A DNA stretch of 15,458 nucleotides, taken from Pseudomonadota bacterium (GTDB taxonomy: Bacteria; Pseudomonadota; Alphaproteobacteria; Rhizobiales; Rhizobiaceae). Of the stretch, positions 14,282 to 15,458 are shown one piece after another (position 1 is the stretch's first letter; each line of letters starts with the position of its first letter). The translations under genes and the position numbers were made by a program. Where the stretch lies: positions 1 through 15,458 of the forward strand of contig QGUU01000012.1 in the NCBI GenBank assembly GCA_003242525.1, in the 5' to 3' direction. The notes beneath the pieces are model-generated. The model worked only from the letters and a program-made list of their open reading frames with translations. It had not been told where the DNA came from and did not search any database.

Positions 14282-15067
14282 TCAGACACCAATCAGAGCG
14301 CGCAGCGGGTTGGCAGGGTCTGACAGGAGGCTGGTTGCCAGGGCCACGCAGACCACTATCAGAAGAGGCTTGATCAGCCGGGCGCCGACGCGCACGGCCA
14401 GCATGGCGCCGAGGCGTGCACCGAGGAACTGGCAGACCCCCATTGCAACGCCGATTTTCCAGTAAACCACGCCAGCCGCCGAGAACACCACAAGAGCGCC
14501 GATGTTCGTGGCGAAGTTGAGAAGTTTGGTATGGGCCGTTGCCTTCAGTACGCCGAAGCCGGCCAAAGTGACGAAGGCGAGCATGTAGAAGGAGCCTGTG
14601 CCCGGACCGAACAGGCCATCGTAAAAGCCGACCAATGGCACGAGCGTGACGGAGAACAGGAGCGGTGACATCCGGCGGGCGCGGTCCACATCATTTATGT
14701 TGGGCTTGAACGCAAAGAAGAGAGCGATGGCAATCAACACCACTGGAAGCGCCCCGCGCAGCACGTCTGCCGGCACAACGGTTGCGGCCAGCGCGCCAAA
14801 GGCTGAGCCGGCAAGAGCCAGCAGCGCTGACGGCATGTGCCTTCTCGGGTCTACTTGCCCCTTTGCCGCATAGGCAAGGGTTGCCGATCCGGAGCCGAAC
14901 AGTCCCTGGAGCTTGTTGGTCCCCAGCGCATCCACCGGCGAAAGGCCTGCCAGCAGCAAGGCCGGCACGGTGATCAGTCCTCCGCCACCGGCGATCGAAT
15001 CCACGAATCCTGCCACGAAGGCAGCCACGGCAAGGATGAGGACGGTTTGAACGGCCAGGTCGAACAT
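14282..15067 (-). CDS. TSUP-family permease (TauE/SafE, YfcA-like)
   Basis: The 261-residue integral membrane protein belongs to the TSUP family (PF01925), which moves sulfite, organosulfonates or other small anions. Both family repeats are visible: AGFVDSIAGGGGLITVPALLLAGL with GTNKLQ in the first half, and GFYDGLFGPGTGSFYML followed by AHTKLLNFATN in the second. About eight hydrophobic segments are present. It resembles E. coli YfcA most by eye. The ATG at 15067 fits the usual family N-terminus, but the leader is C-rich (CCTCCTGCCCCCC before ATG) and has no Shine-Dalgarno; a longer frame to 15229 adds an arginine-rich, unlikely 54 residues. The small membrane protein gene follows. The transported compound is unknown; a sulfur anion is a family-based guess. 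Confidence 0.88.
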   Translation of the reverse strand: MFDLAVQTVLILAVAAFVAGFVDSIAGGGGLITVPALLLAGLSPVDALGTNKLQGLFGSGSATLAYAAKGQVDPRRHMPSALLALAGSAFGALAATVVPADVLRGALPVVLIAIALFFAFKPNINDVDRARRMSPLLFSVTLVPLVGFYDGLFGPGTGSFYMLAFVTLAGFGVLKATAHTKLLNFATNIGALVVFSAAGVVYWKIGVAMGVCQFLGARLGAMLAVRVGARLIKPLLIVVCVALATSLLSDPANPLRALIGV

Positions 15068-15256
15068 GGGGGGCAGGAGGGCAGGGGCCGGCCGGGATGG
15101 CCGCAGGCGGGAGTTTCGAACACAGCAGCGCGTGATTGGCAAGCGAATGCTTTTCCTGGATCTATGGGAATGCGAGCGTGGTGTTGCGAACCGCCACGGC
15201 CAAAGCGAGGCAAAGGTCGCCCCGTGCATGGTCGTGATGCCGGGAGAATGTATCGG
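15068..15256. other. Intergenic stretch upstream of the TSUP gene
   Basis: 189 bp between the TSUP start and the stop of the next minus-strand gene. The part next to the TSUP start is purine-rich on the plus strand (six G at 15068-15073, then GGAGGG and GGGG). No clear promoter, terminator or ORF was found. Confidence 0.4.
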
Positions 15257-15458
15257 TCAGGCCAGAACTGCCTGCAGGCGGCTGAGGTCGTTGAGGTGGG
15301 CCATTGTTGTCTCGTAGCCCTGCCTGATCGTCTCGTCGGCGCGGTGGAACTCGGTCATTCCGACATGTCCGAGCTTCGGATGCAGCGTCAGGTCCGGGGG
15401 GGGCCCGGCCGGGGGGCGGGGGGAAATGTTGGCTGGACGGTGTTTACAGGCACCAGTA
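15257..15458 (-). CDS. C-terminal end of a probable patatin-like phospholipase (cut by window edge)
   Basis: The last reliable 46 codons read DLTLHPKLGHVGMTEFHRA, then DETIRQGYETTMAHL, ending in LQAVLA and TGA. The pattern of a short strand (DLTLHPKLGHVG), a phenylalanine-histidine-arginine turn and a long helix with a repeated R..E..M register resembles the C-terminus of bacterial patatin / NTE-family lipid acyl hydrolases, where DI-x-I-x-P is followed by a helix carrying (A/G)-x-x-A-(A/M). This is a judgement from a short tail, so another family is possible. The catalytic Ser-Asp dyad would lie beyond the edge. Codons above about 15395 pass through long G runs and give implausible proline-rich residues, probably sequence error. 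Confidence 0.4.
   Translation of the reverse strand, partial: TGACKHRPANISPRPPAGPPPDLTLHPKLGHVGMTEFHRADETIRQGYETTMAHLNDLSRLQAVLA
15395..15423. repeat. G-homopolymer-rich, likely erroneous sequence at the window end
   Basis: Runs of eight, six and six G (15396-15403, 15411-15416, 15418-15423) are packed into 29 bases, unlike anything else in the window apart from a six-G run at 15068. In the minus-strand reading frame they give a Pro/Gly/Ala stretch in the middle of an otherwise normal protein. Miscalled bases at a contig end are the simplest explanation. Confidence 0.6.

Noticed and set aside
15068..15090. G-quadruplex upstream of the TSUP gene
   Set aside because: Only three separate runs of three or more G are present (six, three and four), so a standard four-tract quadruplex is not supported.

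Overview
The window reads as chromosomal DNA of a GC-rich alphaproteobacterium, most likely Hyphomicrobiales (Rhizobiales), near Phyllobacteriaceae or another soil or marine rhizobial lineage. This rests on codon use, a rhizobial-type betaine-homocysteine methyltransferase, an aerobic-type CobQ, and the mix of MttB-like, dimethylglycine-dehydrogenase-like and DMSP-lyase-like genes. No mobile element, rRNA, tRNA or CRISPR was seen. Both extreme ends look like poor-quality contig ends: G-homopolymers at the right end and an eroded conserved motif at the left end. The window may therefore be a complete short contig.

Layout: (1) 1-359 (-), 5' part of a betaine-homocysteine S-methyltransferase, with a perfect 22-bp palindrome 36 bp upstream of its start. 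(2) 447-1286 (-), an XRE-family regulator, divergent from 1459-3345 (+), a fatty-acid-desaturase-fold membrane enzyme followed by a PhnD-like solute-binding protein without signal peptide; the divergent spacer holds two inverted repeats. (3) 3378-7568 (-), a two-gene operon: an MttB-family (trimethylamine/betaine-type) methyltransferase, then a dimethylglycine/sarcosine-dehydrogenase-like flavoprotein fused to a GcvT folate domain. (4) 7950-9329 (+), a class III omega-amine:pyruvate aminotransferase, ended by a strong bidirectional terminator at 9417-9445. (5) 9660-11792 (-), an acyl-CoA dehydrogenase and a 3-hydroxyisobutyrate dehydrogenase, a valine-catabolic pair. (6) 11929-14016 (+), a DMSP-lyase-family cupin lying 3 bp upstream of cobyric acid synthase cobQ. 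(7) 14059-15458 (-), a 56-residue two-helix membrane protein, a TSUP (TauE/SafE-type) transporter, and the 3' end of a probable patatin-like protein.

How it could fit together (inference): several genes point to catabolism of methylated onium compounds (glycine betaine, dimethylglycine, possibly DMSP). BHMT and an MttB-like protein could remove a first methyl group, and the flavoprotein could oxidise a second onto tetrahydrofolate. MttB-type chemistry usually needs a corrinoid, and cobQ makes a corrinoid precursor, but no corrinoid protein is encoded here. The cupin has the full metal and catalytic constellation of DddQ-type DMSP lyases apart from a substituted second-motif proline. It is the most interesting single gene. 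The valine genes, aminotransferase, cobQ and transporter otherwise look like ordinary rhizobial metabolism.
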